DNA of 64,000 nucleotides from CAZUDO01 sp964618895 (GCA_964618895.1 CAZUDO010000056.1:1-64000), one strand, 5' to 3'; positions 16,048 to 26,500 are shown, numbered from the stretch's first letter. The notes: generated from the sequence alone by a model not told the origin. Program-made: numbers and translations.

Positions 16048-16834
16048 CTGCGATGCGCTCCACCCGGGCGTCGGGTGGGCCGGGCTGGAACGCCACCAGA
16101 CGCACGTCCACCTCGGCCACCGTGCCGTGGTGGCTGTAGACGAAGCGGGTGATGCCCAGGCCGGGGCTCCAGTAGACCAGGAGGTGCTCCGGGCAGGTCC
16201 AGTAGCCGAGGCGGTACTCGCGCCGGAGGCCCCGGCCGTCGAGGCCGCGGACCCCCCGGAGGGCGACGCACCGCGCCCGTTCGACGTGCCACTGGTACCA
16301 CTTGTCGGGGCGCTCGGCGGCGTACTCGTCGCCGCCCCAGATCTTGCCGACCCGGAGCGATGGTTCCACCTCGGCGGCGATCTCGGGGACGTGGCCGGTG
16401 TCCTTCCAGCGCCGGAGGCGGGTGTCCAGATCGTCGGCGGCCATCGTCAGCGTGCCGTCGGCGCCCTGGAAGACGAGGTACGTCCGGCGCGGCTGTCCGG
16501 GCTCGTACCAGGCGAGTTCCTGCGGGTGCCCCTTCACCAGGGCGGCGGTCGCGTTCCCGCGCCGGAAGACCTCCCGCACCTCCATGCGGAGGGTCACGTG
16601 GCGCTTGATGAGGTGGCCACTGTCCTTCTTGATGACGGTGCTCTGCACGTCGCCCTCGTACACCCAGGTGGTGCCCGGGAGGAGAGGGATGGTAGCGGGG
16701 CCGTCGGGGCAGAGGGGGGCGGCGGTTGCCCCGGACCCGACGAGCAGCAGCGCCAGCAGGGTGGCCGCCGGCAGGCGGAGGGGCCGGACGAGGATCGGGG
16801 GTGGCTCGTCCAACCCCGTCGCGTCGCCGTGCAT
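16004..16834 (-). CDS. Exported protein of unknown function
   Basis: The protein has 276 residues. An N-terminal hydrophobic segment (LPAATLLALLLVGSGATAAP) serves as signal peptide or anchor. The mature part begins with LLPGTTWVYEGDVQSTVIKK, typical of small periplasmic beta-rich proteins in which G-TW-Y starts the fold. No enzymatic motif was seen. It converges on the VanZ gene with a 44 bp tail overlap. Upstream an alternative shorter start is possible. Confidence 0.6.
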   Translation of the reverse strand: MHGDATGLDEPPPILVRPLRLPAATLLALLLVGSGATAAPLCPDGPATIPLLPGTTWVYEGDVQSTVIKKDSGHLIKRHVTLRMEVREVFRRGNATAALVKGHPQELAWYEPGQPRRTYLVFQGADGTLTMAADDLDTRLRRWKDTGHVPEIAAEVEPSLRVGKIWGGDEYAAERPDKWYQWHVERARCVALRGVRGLDGRGLRREYRLGYWTCPEHLLVYWSPGLGITRFVYSHHGTVAEVDVRLVAFQPGPPDARVERIAVRPAAGARARRRAP

Positions 16835-16876
16835 GACTCTCCTCCGCTCGCCTGGCTGCTGCGAACGGTTACGTTG

Positions 16877-17236
16877 CTAGCGGAGCGGCACGGTGCCGGG
16901 TGGTCGGCTCAGGGGGAGCAAGCGGTTCTGCGGCTTGGTGTCGGTGCCGTCGGCGACGGCGTCGTCGTCGGTGTCGGTCGGATCGGTGCCGGCGGTGAAC
17001 TCGCCGAGCAGAGAGAGACCGTCCCCGTCGGACGCGAGATGGCCGGCCAGCTCGGGGGTGAACTGGAAACCGGCGGTGGGCCAGGCGCCGCCCGGCGGCG
17101 CGTAGTGGGGATCGCCCCCGTCGGAGATGTTGGTGGCGTTGCCGAACAGGTCGAGGCTGAGCCCGAGCACCTGCAGCGCGTCGCGGCTCCGCTCCGGAAC
17201 GTTGGCCGCGCCGGTTTGCCGGCGGCGGCACGCCGT
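16877..17236 (-). pseudogene. C-terminal fragment of a calcium-repeat (thrombospondin type 3-like) protein
   Basis: A minus-strand frame without a start reads NVPERSRDALQVLGLSLDLF and later ASDGDGLSLLGEFTAGTDPT followed by DTDDDAVADGTD. The acidic DGDG-(S/N)--EF--GTDPTD pattern is the thrombospondin type 3/EF-like repeat of secreted bacterial proteins. The frame runs upstream into the REP-like palindrome at 17275-17299 without a start codon, so only the tail of a larger gene seems to remain. Confidence 0.45.
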
Positions 17237-17274
17237 GAGCCGTGTGCACCGGGCCGCATGCTCGCTGTCCTTCC

Positions 17275-17299
17275 CGACCCGAGACAGGGTCTCGGGTCG
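17275..17299. repeat. REP-like palindrome, copy C
   Basis: CGACCCGAGAC (17275-17285), a 3-nt loop (agg) and GTCTCGGGTCG (17289-17299) form a perfect 11-bp hairpin. The loop is the complement of that in the copy at 21.1 kb, so this copy points the other way. It lies just downstream of the coiled-coil gene and could also terminate transcription. Confidence 0.7.
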
Positions 17300-17303
17300 C
17301 GCG

Positions 17304-17759
17304 CTAGCGGCGGACGGTCATCATGAAGATGACCGCCAGGAGCAGGATCATGACCGCGATGAAGAACCCGGACAGGCCGCGGAACGAGGACACGTTCGAG
17401 TTGACGCCGCTCACGTCCTGGCGGAGAGCGTCGATCTGCTGCTTGAGGGAGCTGTTCTCGACGTAGAGGCCCTTCACCTCGTCGCGCAGCGCCTTCAGCT
17501 CCTCGTCGCGTCCGGTCTCCTGGTCGTGCGCCGTGGCCAGCTCGCTGCGCAACCCTTCGACCTGCTCCTTCAGCCCCTGCATCTGCTCACCGAGGCCCCG
17601 TTGGGCCTCGGCGATCTGATACAGCAGGGCCCGATCCTCGCTCTCGGCCGCCGCCTTGCTGGCGGCGCGCCGCGCCGTGCCCCCGGCCTCTTCGGCCCGG
17701 ATCGGATGGGCCGCGAGCAGGAGCAGCGCGAGCGCAGAGACGATCCTGCAGCGTGTCAT
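17304..17759 (-). CDS. Coiled-coil protein with signal peptide and C-terminal membrane anchor
   Basis: The protein has 151 residues. MTRCRIVSALALLLLAAHPI is a signal peptide. It is followed by a long heptad-rich region (QRGLGEQMQGLKEQVEGLRS, then LKALRDEVKGLYVENSSLKQ) and a terminal helix FFIAVMILLLAVIFMMTVRR. The exported part would be a periplasmic coiled coil anchored at its C-terminus. The ATG at 17759 is preferred over 17774 and 17843 because GAGGG lies about 9 nt before it. Function unknown. Confidence 0.7.
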   Translation of the reverse strand: MTRCRIVSALALLLLAAHPIRAEEAGGTARRAASKAAAESEDRALLYQIAEAQRGLGEQMQGLKEQVEGLRSELATAHDQETGRDEELKALRDEVKGLYVENSSLKQQIDALRQDVSGVNSNVSSFRGLSGFFIAVMILLLAVIFMMTVRR

Positions 17760-17855
17760 GGCGGCAGCCCTCATAGTGGCGCCCCCACGATGGGTCAAGC
17801 TACGGCCGCAGCTGTCGAAACCGGCGCCCCCCGGACGGGTCAAGCTGGGCCGTAG

Positions 17856-19151
<1,296 letters not shown>

Positions 19152-19266
19152 GGGAACGGGATGGCAGAAGGGGGGCGGGGAGGCAAGCCGCATGGTGGTC
19201 CCGGAGACCGTCGCTCTTGTCCGCCGCGTCGTGCTCCCGATACAGTCCGTCGCCGGAGGATCCTGC

Positions 19267-20406
19267 ATGCTCGGTTTCACTCTCGACGAGGAACAGGAAG
19301 CGTTCCGGCTCGCCGTGCGCGGCTTCGCCGAGCGGGCCCTCGCGCCGCGCGTGGAAGACCTCGAGCGCACCGAGACCTTTCCGCTCGATCTGTTCAAGGA
19401 GCTCGGGCGACTCGGCTACCTCGGGGTCGGCTACCCCGAGGAGTACGGCGGTAGCGGCGGCGACATGGTGATGCGGTGCCTCCTCATCGAGGAGATCGCG
19501 CGCGTCAACTGCGGCGTTGCAGCGGCGCTGCTCGCGCACGTCGGCCTCGGCTGCATTCCCATCCTGCGCTTCGGCACCGAGGACCAGAAGCGACGCTACC
19601 TGGTGCCGGCGATCCGGGGGGAGAAGCTGGCGTCGTTCGGGTTGTCGGAGCCCAACGCGGGATCGGATGCGGCGTCGATCCGCACCACCGCCGAGCGCCA
19701 CGGGGACGAGTACGTCATCAACGGCTCCAAGATGTTCATCACCAACGGTAACATCGCGGACTACTGCCTGGTGGCCGCCTACACCGACCGGTCGCGGCGC
19801 GGCGCCGGCATCAGCATGTTCATCGTCGACACGACTACCAAGGGTTTCGCCGTGTCGCGCAAGCTCCGCAAAACCGGCCACCATACCTCGGAGACGGCGG
19901 CACTCACCTTCGAGGATATGCGCGTGCCGGCTGCGGCGCTGCTCGGCGGCAGCGAGGGCGGCTTCACGCAGGTGACCGGCACGCTCGAGGGCGGGCGCAT
20001 CACGCACGCCGCGCGCTCGGTGGGGGTGTCGCAGGCGGCGCTCGAGGCGGCGCTCGGGTACGCCAAGGAGCGCGAGCAGTTCGGACAGCCGATCGCCAAG
20101 TTCCAGGCCATCAAGTTCAAGCTGGCGCGCATGGCGATGGAGGTCGAAACGGCGCGCACGTCGATGTGGCGGGCCGCCTGGCTGTTCGACCGGGGGGTGT
20201 GCATGCGCGAGGCGGCGATGGCCAAGCTGTTCGCTTCCGAGGTCGCCCAGCGGGTGACCTGGGAGGCCGTCCAGATCCACGGCGGATACGGCTACATTAC
20301 GGAATTCCCGGTGGAACGCTTCTGGCGCGACGCCCGCCTGATGACCATCACCGAGGGCACGACCGAGATCCAGCTCATGATCATCGCCCGGGAGCTGGGG
20401 CTGTGA
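19267..20406 (+). CDS. Acyl-CoA dehydrogenase
   Basis: The protein has 379 residues, the standard size. It contains FGLSEPNAGSDAASIRTTAE and the C-terminal WEAVQIHGGYGYITEFPVER with ITEGTTEIQ, where the glutamate is the likely catalytic base. FAD-dependent alpha,beta-dehydrogenation of an acyl-CoA is expected; chain length cannot be told. GGAGG lies 6-10 nt before the ATG. It is followed 42 bp later by a small lipoprotein-like gene. Confidence 0.93.
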   Translation: MLGFTLDEEQEAFRLAVRGFAERALAPRVEDLERTETFPLDLFKELGRLGYLGVGYPEEYGGSGGDMVMRCLLIEEIARVNCGVAAALLAHVGLGCIPILRFGTEDQKRRYLVPAIRGEKLASFGLSEPNAGSDAASIRTTAERHGDEYVINGSKMFITNGNIADYCLVAAYTDRSRRGAGISMFIVDTTTKGFAVSRKLRKTGHHTSETAALTFEDMRVPAAALLGGSEGGFTQVTGTLEGGRITHAARSVGVSQAALEAALGYAKEREQFGQPIAKFQAIKFKLARMAMEVETARTSMWRAAWLFDRGVCMREAAMAKLFASEVAQRVTWEAVQIHGGYGYITEFPVERFWRDARLMTITEGTTEIQLMIIARELGL

Positions 20407-20448
20407 CGGGGGCTCGCCTATGACCCGGCCGACCCGTATAATCCTGCC

Positions 20449-20847
20449 ATGGTGCATGTGATGGGTCGGTGGGTGGTGGTGGCCGTCGCCGTAGGCTTGG
20501 GGGTCGGGTGCGCGATGCAGGACGAGCGTCGTCCCTGGTTCCACGACGACGACAAGGACATGCCGGAGTTCTCTCAAGCGCGCCTGGGAGACTCGTGGGA
20601 GGAGGACTCGGTCGCGAGCTTCCTCCGTCCCGAGGAGCGGGACGCCCTGCGACGCTCCGGGACGGCAGGGCTGCGGGCCTCGGATCTGGACGAGCCCGAG
20701 GAACGCCCGAAGGACGACGACCTGCTCGCCGACGAGTCGGAGAGCGGCGTCGGCCGGGCCTTCGACAAGGCCGGCAAGATGGCCGTGACGGCGCTCGGGG
20801 TCGGGGTGACGGTCGGGATGGTGGTCGCCCCGTACTTCCTCTTCTGA
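20449..20847 (+). CDS. Small exported acidic protein with C-terminal membrane segment
   Basis: The protein has 132 residues. The N-terminus MVHVMGRWVVVAVAVGLGVGC looks like a signal peptide with a weak lipobox ending at C21. The middle is very acidic (FHDDDKDMPEFSQARLGDSW), and the last 25 residues form a hydrophobic helix (AVTALGVGVTVGMVVAPYF). An alternative start is the ATG at 20461. It is followed 4 bp later by another small membrane protein. Function unknown. Confidence 0.6.
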   Translation: MVHVMGRWVVVAVAVGLGVGCAMQDERRPWFHDDDKDMPEFSQARLGDSWEEDSVASFLRPEERDALRRSGTAGLRASDLDEPEERPKDDDLLADESESGVGRAFDKAGKMAVTALGVGVTVGMVVAPYFLF

Positions 20848-20851
20848 GCGC

Positions 20852-21100
20852 GTGCGACGGCTCTACGCGGCGCTGGTGGCGGGCCTCACGGGTGCGGTGC
20901 TGTACGTGATGCTCGACTCGCGCCTGATCACGCCCGAGCCGGCGGCGCCGGGGACCTCGGGGGCTCTCGGTGCGCTCGGCGTCCTCTTCGGCCTGGGCGC
21001 CTTTGCGACGTGGATCGGCGGGCGACCCGAGCGCACCCCGTTCCTGGCCGGGCTGGCGGTCGGCGTCGGCGGTTACGCGCTGGTCAGACTCGCGCTCTAG
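20852..21100 (+). CDS. Small membrane protein, three predicted helices
   Basis: The protein has 82 residues from the GTG at 20852. Three hydrophobic segments are visible (LYAALVAGLTGAVLYVML, GALGALGVLFGLGAFATW, FLAGLAVGVGGYALVRLAL). No family was recognised. It follows the acidic lipoprotein-like gene by 4 bp, so they are probably one operon. The REP-like palindrome begins at the base after its stop codon. Confidence 0.55.
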   Translation: MRRLYAALVAGLTGAVLYVMLDSRLITPEPAAPGTSGALGALGVLFGLGAFATWIGGRPERTPFLAGLAVGVGGYALVRLAL

Positions 21101-21203
21101 CGACCCGAGACCCTGTCTCGGGTCGGGGCGAGGGTGGGGCGCGGGGGAGAAGGCGGAGGGCGTGCCGCGGCCGGCGGAGCCGGCGCGGCAGACGTGGGCA
21201 CGG
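21101..21203. repeat. REP-like repeat, copy A (palindrome plus GC-rich tail)
   Basis: CGACCCGAGAC (21101-21111), loop cct and GTCTCGGGTCG (21115-21125) form a perfect 11-bp hairpin. A tail of about 75 nt follows that is shared with the copy at 23.8 kb, including GGTGGGGCGCGGGGGAGAAG and GTGCCGCGGCCGGCGGAGCC, which holds a second GCCGGC-rich dyad. The element lies directly after a stop codon and between convergent genes, as REP elements do. Confidence 0.7.
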
Positions 21204-21231
21204 TCGCGACGGCGGGGAGACGGCCGATGGC

Positions 21232-21495
21232 TCACGCCGTGCCCGGCGGCGGCAGCCCGTGGCTGCCGATGCGGTGCAGTGCGGCCTGTGCCTCGCGTAG
21301 CGCCTGTGCGAGATCGTCGTCGTCGAGGACGCCCTTTCTTCGGAGCGCGTGCTCCAGGACGAACAGGCCGAGCGCGGTTTCGGTGAACAGGGTGACGAAG
21401 CCGCCTGCCATGTGCCGGAGCGTGCCGAGCTCCGGGTCGAGGGAGGACATGAAGTCGCGCAGGTTGTCTTCGAGTCGCTCGTCCGCTGTTCGCAT
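21232..21495 (-). CDS. Small conserved-looking helical protein
   Basis: The protein has 87 residues and starts MRTADERLEDNLRDFMSSLD. A central hydrophobic helix (GGFVTLFTETALGLFVLEHA) is followed by an acidic helical tail. A strong GGAGG lies 8 nt before the ATG, which supports it being real. No family was recognised. It is convergent with the small membrane protein gene and lies downstream of the two-component pair on the same strand. Confidence 0.6.
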   Translation of the reverse strand: MRTADERLEDNLRDFMSSLDPELGTLRHMAGGFVTLFTETALGLFVLEHALRRKGVLDDDDLAQALREAQAALHRIGSHGLPPPGTA

Positions 21496-21618
21496 CGGGA
21501 AACCTCCGCCCGCCGAAAAGCAACTGGCGTGCCTGCCGTGTGGCCCACAGAACCGCCGGGGCTTCCCGCCCGGCCTTAGCAGCCGTGCAACGGGCGTTTC
21601 CGCCGCCGCGAGGCGACG

Positions 21619-23103
21619 CTACGCCTGGCGCTGCGGCAAGGTGAGGACGAACAGCGCTCCGGGGCGGACGGCGTGCCATTCGAGGCTGCCCCCATGCGCC
21701 TCGAGCAGCTCGCGCGCGAGCGCCAGGCCGAGGCCGATGCCCTGCGGCTTGGTGGTGCAGAAGGGGGTGAACAGGCGCGCCTGCATCGTGGTGGCGACGC
21801 CGGCGCCGTAGTCGCGCACGGCGATGCACACGCGGGCGTCGTCGACTGCGGGCGCGACCTCGATGCGCTCGCCGGTGGGGGTGGCGTCGATGGCGTTGTC
21901 GAGGACGTTCCCGAGCGCCTGCTTCACCTTGTATTTGTCGAGCAGGACGGTGGTGTCCGGTAGGGGGGCCACGTCCACGCGCACACCGCGGCGTGCGGCC
22001 TGCGGTTGACAGTCGCGCACGCACTCGTCGATCAGCTCGGCGAGCGACTGGGGGTAGAGGTTGAGGGCGCGGTCCTGGCCGAAGCGGAGCAGCTCGTCGA
22101 TCACGCGCTTCGCCTCCTCGACGCTCGCCTGGATGCGGCGTGCGTGCTCCTGCACCGTCTGCGGCCATTGCTCGGCGGTGGCGCCGGGCGCCGGGCCGCG
22201 CCCGAGGAGATGCGCGAAGATGCCGATGGCGCCGTGATGGCGCGCGATCTGGTGGAAGACGGTCGACGCGGTCCGGCCGATGAGTGCGAGTCGCTGGCGG
22301 CGGTCGAGCTCGTCGCGCATGGCGAGCAGGTCGAGGCGGCGGCGCTCGCTCTCCAGGCGGGCGTCGGAGAGCGCCTTCAGGATGGCGTGCAGCACGAGTG
22401 TCGAGGCGCTGGCGGCCGTGAAGCCCGCCAGACCCCCGCTGCGGTAGGACAGCAGCAGAAAACACACCATGACGCCGTGCAGGAGATCCGTGGCGATCAC
22501 CAGCTCGCGCCCGAGCGCGGCGCGGAAGCGCTCGCGCGCGTACCGCGCCGTGTGTCCCGGGATGGGCGCGATCCGGATCCAGACCTTCACCGCCACTTCG
22601 GCGACAATCACGTCGACGACGAACGACACCTGCGGCAGGAACGCCCGCGCCGCGGCGAACACGACCAGGCGCACCACGTGCCCGCTCAGATGGCCGAACT
22701 GCCGCAGGAGTCCGTCTACCTCGCTGCCGGGCGCGAACGGCTCGCCGCGGAAGCGCTTCAAGCCTTCGATCGCGAGCCCGCGGGCATGGAGGATGCCGGC
22801 CCGGTCGAGCGCGCCGATCAGGAAGAAGCCGGCGGTGGCGGCCAGCCACACCACGAACAGGATCGGCGGCCCGAGGACGTACGCCGCCGCCGCGCCCGTC
22901 CACGTCACGGGGAAGTAGATCTCCACCTCGTCGGCCAGCTGGATGCAGAAGGGCCACTGCAGGATCAGCACCACCAGCACGACCGCGAACGCGGGCCAGG
23001 TGTCGGCGTCGACGAAGCACAACCCGGCGACGGCGATCGGGATGTTCAGATAGCGCAGCCACGCCAGCGGCTCTGTGGCCGGGTTGCGGGGCGCGGCGCT
23101 CAT
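21619..23103 (-). CDS. Membrane sensor histidine kinase
   Basis: The protein has 494 residues. The N-terminal half has about seven hydrophobic helices with no extracytoplasmic domain. The kinase half has a variant H-box STVFHQIARHHGAIGIF, N-box NVLDNAIDA, and a G-box with GIGLGLALARELLEAHGG. The ATG at 23103 overlaps the stop of the response regulator gene (ATGA), so the pair is translated together. The membrane domain suggests sensing of a membrane-linked signal, not further defined. Confidence 0.88.
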   Translation of the reverse strand: MSAAPRNPATEPLAWLRYLNIPIAVAGLCFVDADTWPAFAVVLVVLILQWPFCIQLADEVEIYFPVTWTGAAAAYVLGPPILFVVWLAATAGFFLIGALDRAGILHARGLAIEGLKRFRGEPFAPGSEVDGLLRQFGHLSGHVVRLVVFAAARAFLPQVSFVVDVIVAEVAVKVWIRIAPIPGHTARYARERFRAALGRELVIATDLLHGVMVCFLLLSYRSGGLAGFTAASASTLVLHAILKALSDARLESERRRLDLLAMRDELDRRQRLALIGRTASTVFHQIARHHGAIGIFAHLLGRGPAPGATAEQWPQTVQEHARRIQASVEEAKRVIDELLRFGQDRALNLYPQSLAELIDECVRDCQPQAARRGVRVDVAPLPDTTVLLDKYKVKQALGNVLDNAIDATPTGERIEVAPAVDDARVCIAVRDYGAGVATTMQARLFTPFCTTKPQGIGLGLALARELLEAHGGSLEWHAVRPGALFVLTLPQRQA

Positions 23104-23759
23104 GGATCGACCAGGCCGGCCTTCACCGCCAGTACGGCGGCGCGCGTGCGGTCGGAGACCTCGAGCTTGCGGAAGATCGCCCCGACGTGCGACTTGACGG
23201 TCTCCTCGCTGACGAACAGCCGGCGCGCGATCTGGCGGTTGGTCTCGCCGGTGGCGAGCAGCCGGAGGACCTCTTCTTCGCGCGGCGAGAGCAGCGCGAG
23301 ACCGGCCGGCCGGCGCGGATGTTGCCGGGCGCGGAACTCGCGCAGGAACCGGGAGGCCAGGTCCGGCGTCAGCACGTGCTCGCCGGCGGTGATCCGCCGC
23401 AGTGTCGCCACCAGCGCGTCGACCCCGGTGTCCTTCAGAAGATAGCCGACGGCGCCCGCCTGCATGGCCGAGAAGAGCAGGTCGGCGTCGGCGAAGGCGG
23501 TCAGCATGACGACGCGCAGCTCGGGGAACGCCTCGTGGAGCGCGCGCGTCAGGTCGATGCCGTTGCCGCCGGGCAGCTCGATGTCCATCAGGACCAGGTC
23601 GGGGCGGAGCGCGCCCAGGGCCGCGATGTCGAGCGCGGCGCTGGCCCACTCGCCGACCACCCGGAAGTCCGGCTCGGCGTTCAAGCACTGGGCGATGCCT
23701 TCGCGGAAGATGGGATGGTCTTCGACAATCACGACCCGGTGCACGGCGGCGATTGTCAT
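23100..23759 (-). CDS. NarL/FixJ-family response regulator
   Basis: The protein has 219 residues. The receiver domain has RVVIVEDHPIFREG at the start, the phosphoacceptor aspartate in PDLVLMDIELPGG (about D59) and the conserved lysine in GYLLKDTG. The LuxR-type helix-turn-helix at the C-terminus reads LSPREEEVLRLLATGETNRQ and SEETVKSHVGAIFRKL. It is translationally coupled to the downstream histidine kinase. Target genes are unknown. Confidence 0.92.
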   Translation of the reverse strand: MTIAAVHRVVIVEDHPIFREGIAQCLNAEPDFRVVGEWASAALDIAALGALRPDLVLMDIELPGGNGIDLTRALHEAFPELRVVMLTAFADADLLFSAMQAGAVGYLLKDTGVDALVATLRRITAGEHVLTPDLASRFLREFRARQHPRRPAGLALLSPREEEVLRLLATGETNRQIARRLFVSEETVKSHVGAIFRKLEVSDRTRAAVLAVKAGLVDP

Positions 23760-23826
23760 GCTGCCGGGGCGTGGCGGTCAACAGAATCCCTCCCCCGGAC
23801 GCGAGATTCCCCCGCCCGGGGGAGCG

Positions 23827-23930
23827 CGACCCGAGACCTTGTCTCGGGTCGGGGGTGGGTGTGGGGCGCGGGGGAGAAGGTGGGGGGGCGTGCCGCGGCC
23901 GGCGGAGCCGGCGCGGCGAACGTGGGGACG
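23827..23930. repeat. REP-like repeat, copy B
   Basis: CGACCCGAGAC (23827-23837), loop ctt and GTCTCGGGTCG (23841-23851) form a perfect hairpin, followed by the same GC-rich tail as the copy at 21.1 kb. It lies in the divergent gap between the response regulator and the PhyH-type gene. Confidence 0.7.
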
Positions 23931-23970
23931 AGCGTTGACAGCTGTGGGGAGGGGGCGTAGCGCCGGCGGC

Positions 23971-25128
23971 GTGGGCGTCCTGGATGTGCGTCTCGAGTTT
24001 GAGCATACGCATCGGGTGTTGCTGCCGGCGCGGTTGGGGTCGGCGCTCGGGCGGGCGGCGGCGCGGGACGTGCGCGGGGTGCCGGCGCTCGCGTTTCGAT
24101 TGACGGACGGGCGGGCGTGGCGGTTTCGGGTGGGTGGGGATACGCTCCGTGTCGAACCCGGGGACGACGCGCCGACGGTGGTCGAGCTGGACGAGGCGGC
24201 GTGGCAGGATTTCGCCGGCGAGCTGTGCACGGGGGCGGGGCTCCTCTACGGCGGCCGGGCACGGTTCGTGCGCGGCGACGCGGCGGCGCTCGAACGCTGG
24301 GAGCCGGCGCTGCGGGCGCTCTTCCAGGAGCGGCCGATCGCCGACCCCACGGGGGTTGCGCTGCGCGACCGGAACGGCGCGGCCCTGGATGTCCGGCACG
24401 CCTTTCGGCTCGACGACCCGATCGACGAGCTGCGCCACTTCCTCTGCGCGACCGGCTTCCTGCACGTGCGGGGGGTGTTCTCGCCCGACGAGATCGCCTG
24501 CCTGGGAGCGCTCGTCGCCCGCCGGCAGGAGATGGCCCGTCCCGGCGACGGCCGCTCGTGGTGGGCGCGGCGCGGGGACGGCCGGGCGGTGCTCTGTCGC
24601 CTCATCTATCTCGGCCTGGACTGCCCCGAGATCGCGGCCCTGAGCGACGACTCGCGTCTGCTGCGTTGTGCGACCCTGGTCGACGAGCCGCTGCGCGCCG
24701 CGTGCGACCGCTCCGACGGGCACTCGGTGGTGATCAAGAACCCGGGCGTGGTCGAGGGTCTCTCGGATCTCCCCTGGCACCGGGACTGCGGCCTCGGCGG
24801 GCATCCGGTGACGTGCCCGGCACTCAACATGGGCATCCAGCTCGACGCCGCCACCGAGGCCACCGGGCGGCTCCTGTTCGTGCCCGGCTCGTGGCGGCAC
24901 TCGTGGCACCGGAGCGACCTCGGGCGTGCGCCGGTGGTGGCGGTCGACACGGCGCCCGGCGACCTGACCGTGCACGTGGGCGACGTGCTCCACGCCGCGC
25001 CGCCGCCGACGGGGAACGGCCCGGGCCGGCGCGCGCTGTACGTGAGCTTCATGCCCGCGCGCGCCTTCGACGCCATCCCGGCCGGCCAGAGCTACAACGA
25101 CGTCATCCGGAAGCGGGTCGAGAAGTAG
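23971..25128 (+). CDS. SCP2-like domain fused to phytanoyl-CoA dioxygenase (PhyH) family protein
   Basis: The protein has 385 residues if the GTG at 23971 is used; the start is uncertain. Residues 1 to about 125 resemble an SCP2 sterol-carrier domain (AWRFRVGGDTLRVEPGDDAP and a GD---LERW turn). The rest is a PhyH-type Fe(II)/2-oxoglutarate dioxygenase with the facial triad H270-x-D272 (LPWHRDCG) and H341 (GDVLHAA). Substrate binding by the fused lipid carrier followed by hydroxylation is an attractive inference. The 3' end overlaps the convergent xylanase gene by 26 bp. Confidence 0.75.
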   Translation: MGVLDVRLEFEHTHRVLLPARLGSALGRAAARDVRGVPALAFRLTDGRAWRFRVGGDTLRVEPGDDAPTVVELDEAAWQDFAGELCTGAGLLYGGRARFVRGDAAALERWEPALRALFQERPIADPTGVALRDRNGAALDVRHAFRLDDPIDELRHFLCATGFLHVRGVFSPDEIACLGALVARRQEMARPGDGRSWWARRGDGRAVLCRLIYLGLDCPEIAALSDDSRLLRCATLVDEPLRAACDRSDGHSVVIKNPGVVEGLSDLPWHRDCGLGGHPVTCPALNMGIQLDAATEATGRLLFVPGSWRHSWHRSDLGRAPVVAVDTAPGDLTVHVGDVLHAAPPPTGNGPGRRALYVSFMPARAFDAIPAGQSYNDVIRKRVEK

Positions 25129-26500
25129 TCCCCGTTGCGCTGTCGCAGCGGAGGTCCGTGTGAAGGCCGGCGAGCGCGGTGCGGAGATCCGCGGCGGCGG
25201 CGCCGGTCGCGAGACGCAGGTCGGTCTCGACGCCCGCGAGCTGCACGCAGGCGCTGTCGTAGCGTGTGTTGGCGAGGAGCCGCCGCACGCGCACGAGCGC
25301 GCGCCGACCGCGCTGCACGCGCCGGCGCGGCGCGCTCAGGTGCGCGAAGGCGTGCCGGGTGACGGCGGTGCGGTACCGGGCCAGGAGGTCGGCACCGCGG
25401 GTGGCGAACGGGACGGCGCGGGCGCGCAGCGCCGTCCGGACGGCGAAGTACGCCGGCTTCGGTGCGCCGGCGCCGTCGAACAGGAGCGGCAGGTTGGGGG
25501 CGGTGCCCGTCCAGGGCGGGAAGCCGTCGAGCCACGTGCCCGCGTCGGTGAGTCCCCAGGTGGTGAGGCCCTCGCACGCCGGCACGGCCATGCAGGCGGC
25601 GACCACGTCGGCATAGAAGATGGCCTGGCCGACCAGGGGGTCCGCGTCGTCGCGGAAGTGCCAGATGGCGACGTCCAGCTCGGTCAGCGCGATGGTCACG
25701 CCGAGGTCCGCGAGCGAACGCAGAAACCCCTCGAACTCGGCGCGCGTGGGCAGCGGGATCAGGGGGAAGAAGTGCGCCTGGATACCGACCCCGTGGACGG
25801 GGACGCCGGCGTCGCGCAGGCGGCGCACGAGCGCGCGCAGGCCGTCGGCCTTGTCGCCGGTGTAGGCGAGCAGGAACTCGTTCAGGAACAGCGCGGCGTC
25901 GGGGTCGAGCGCATGCGCCAGCCGGAAGGCCTCGGCGATGTAGGACTCGCCCAGGGTGGTGAGGAAGAGGTTCGGGTCGAGCGTGCCCGCCGCGACGGCC
26001 AGGGGCTCGTTCACGACGTCCCACACCGCAACCCGTCCGCGGTAGCGGCCGACGACGGTGGCGATGTGCGCCGCGACGATCTCGCGCAGGCGCGCCGCCG
26101 GATCCCCCGCGGCCCCGACCAGGCCTTCCAGGTCGGCGGGGAGCTGGAGCCGGCCCCAGACGAGGGTGTGTCCGCGCAGTCGCAGGCCCGCCCGCGCGGC
26201 GCGTTCGACGACCGCGTCGGCGCGGGTGAAGTCGTATTCTCCGACGCGTGGCGCCAGCTCGCCCCACTTCATGGCGTTCTCGGCGGTGACGGAGTTGAAA
26301 TGGGCGGCGCGGAGCGCGCGCTCGGCGTCACCGTCCTGGTCCTGGTCGATGGCGCCCACGCGGACGTGGGCCTGCGCGGCCGTCTCGGCGAGCGTGCAGT
26401 CGCTGCGCGCCAGGGCGCAGTCCTGGGTGACGGCGGCCGCGACGAGCCGGGTGGCGAGCGCACAGGACAGGGCGGCGAGCGTTCCGGCGGCGCGCGACAT
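25103..26500 (-). CDS. Secreted endo-1,4-beta-xylanase, glycoside hydrolase family 10
   Basis: The protein has 465 residues with an N-terminal signal peptide (AAGTLAALSCALATRLVAAA). The GH10 barrel shows NSVTAENAMKWGELAPR, LRGHTLVWG, the acid/base glutamate in WDVVNEPL and the nucleophile in TIALTELDVAIW. The last 110 residues form a separate arginine- and cysteine-containing helical region after the catalytic domain. It would hydrolyse xylan or a related glycan outside the cell. It stands alone, without other carbohydrate genes nearby. Confidence 0.9.
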   Translation of the reverse strand: MSRAAGTLAALSCALATRLVAAAVTQDCALARSDCTLAETAAQAHVRVGAIDQDQDGDAERALRAAHFNSVTAENAMKWGELAPRVGEYDFTRADAVVERAARAGLRLRGHTLVWGRLQLPADLEGLVGAAGDPAARLREIVAAHIATVVGRYRGRVAVWDVVNEPLAVAAGTLDPNLFLTTLGESYIAEAFRLAHALDPDAALFLNEFLLAYTGDKADGLRALVRRLRDAGVPVHGVGIQAHFFPLIPLPTRAEFEGFLRSLADLGVTIALTELDVAIWHFRDDADPLVGQAIFYADVVAACMAVPACEGLTTWGLTDAGTWLDGFPPWTGTAPNLPLLFDGAGAPKPAYFAVRTALRARAVPFATRGADLLARYRTAVTRHAFAHLSAPRRRVQRGRRALVRVRRLLANTRYDSACVQLAGVETDLRLATGAAAADLRTALAGLHTDLRCDSATGTTSRPASG

